This document shows positions 4,921 through 5,034 of a DNA stretch of 5,034 nt, piece by piece. Position 1 is the stretch's first letter; each line of letters starts with the position of its first letter. The notes beneath the pieces are model-generated. The model made no database searches and was not told the DNA's origin. It saw only the letters and a list, made by a program, of their open reading frames with translations. Position numbers and translations under genes: made by a program. The stretch covers positions 1-5,034 of the forward strand of contig JAAHHL010000619.1 in assembly GCA_010672185.1 (NCBI GenBank), given 5' to 3'. This DNA is from Caldora sp. SIO3E6. GTDB lineage: Bacteria; Cyanobacteriota; Cyanobacteriia; Cyanobacteriales; Coleofasciculaceae.

Positions 4921-5034
4921 ATGAGTAGAATCGCCTCTTTTTGTTTAGCTGCTGCCTTGGTTACGGTAGGAACTCCAGCCGCTTTTGCTGAAGATACAAA
5001 AAACGTCTCCTACGATTGTGTGCCTTCAGATGAA
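4921..5034 (+). CDS. N-terminus of an exported hypothetical protein, 3' end outside window
   Basis: An ATG at 4921 opens a frame that runs to the window end without a stop, giving 38 residues. The first 23 form a typical Sec signal peptide: a short basic start (MSR), a hydrophobic core (CLAAALVTVG) and the cleavage motif AFA before EDTKN. The visible mature part (EDTKNVSYDCVPSDE) contains a cysteine but is too short to assign a family. The protein should be exported to the periplasm or beyond. A GAGAGG ribosome site and a candidate promoter precede it. The small secreted cyanobacterial COP23-like proteins are one thing it could be, but nothing visible proves that. Confidence 0.75.
   Translation, partial: MSRIASFCLAAALVTVGTPAAFAEDTKNVSYDCVPSDE

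Overview
The window reads as chromosomal DNA of a cyanobacterium, probably a filamentous one. Six copies of the octamer GCGATCGC (HIP1) occur in about 5 kb. An xisH/xisI pair, an Rpn-type nuclease with a DUF4351 tail, a pentapeptide-repeat membrane protein, GGCAGAA heptamer arrays and palindromic intergenic repeats all fit that group. The species call is an inference; no rRNA or tRNA gene is present to anchor it.

Layout: (1) 1-1268, plus strand: the 3' part of a large protein of unknown function, with a helical N-terminal part and a VCBS-like C-terminus. (2) 1269-1704: a repeat-rich intergenic stretch with two 51-bp direct repeats preceded by GGCAGAA heptamers, a perfect 28-bp palindrome, a TGTCA hairpin and a possible leftward terminator. 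(3) 1705-2670, minus strand: a full-length Rpn family PD-(D/E)XK nuclease, convergent with gene 1. (4) 2671-2996: a divergent intergenic region with a hairpin repeat. (5) 2997-3532, plus strand: an overlapping xisH-xisI pair in which xisH has lost its central, catalytic third to half in frame while xisI is intact. (6) 3533-3814: a second copy of the hairpin repeat and a candidate promoter. (7) 3815-4738: a pentapeptide-repeat protein with two membrane segments. (8) 4921 to the window end: the start of a gene for an exported protein with a signal peptide.

The most interesting signal is the xisHI cassette. Its XisH keeps the family's N- and C-terminal ends but lacks the block that carries the E-x-K part of the nuclease site. 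The pair is bracketed by two related direct repeats (2681-2754 and 3532-3624), the second starting at the last base of the xisI stop codon. The hairpins in these repeats differ by a compensatory base-pair change. A second nuclease-fold gene (Rpn) lies divergently beside it. No single multigene pathway links all the genes; apart from xisHI they look like independent transcription units in an accessory, repeat-rich region.
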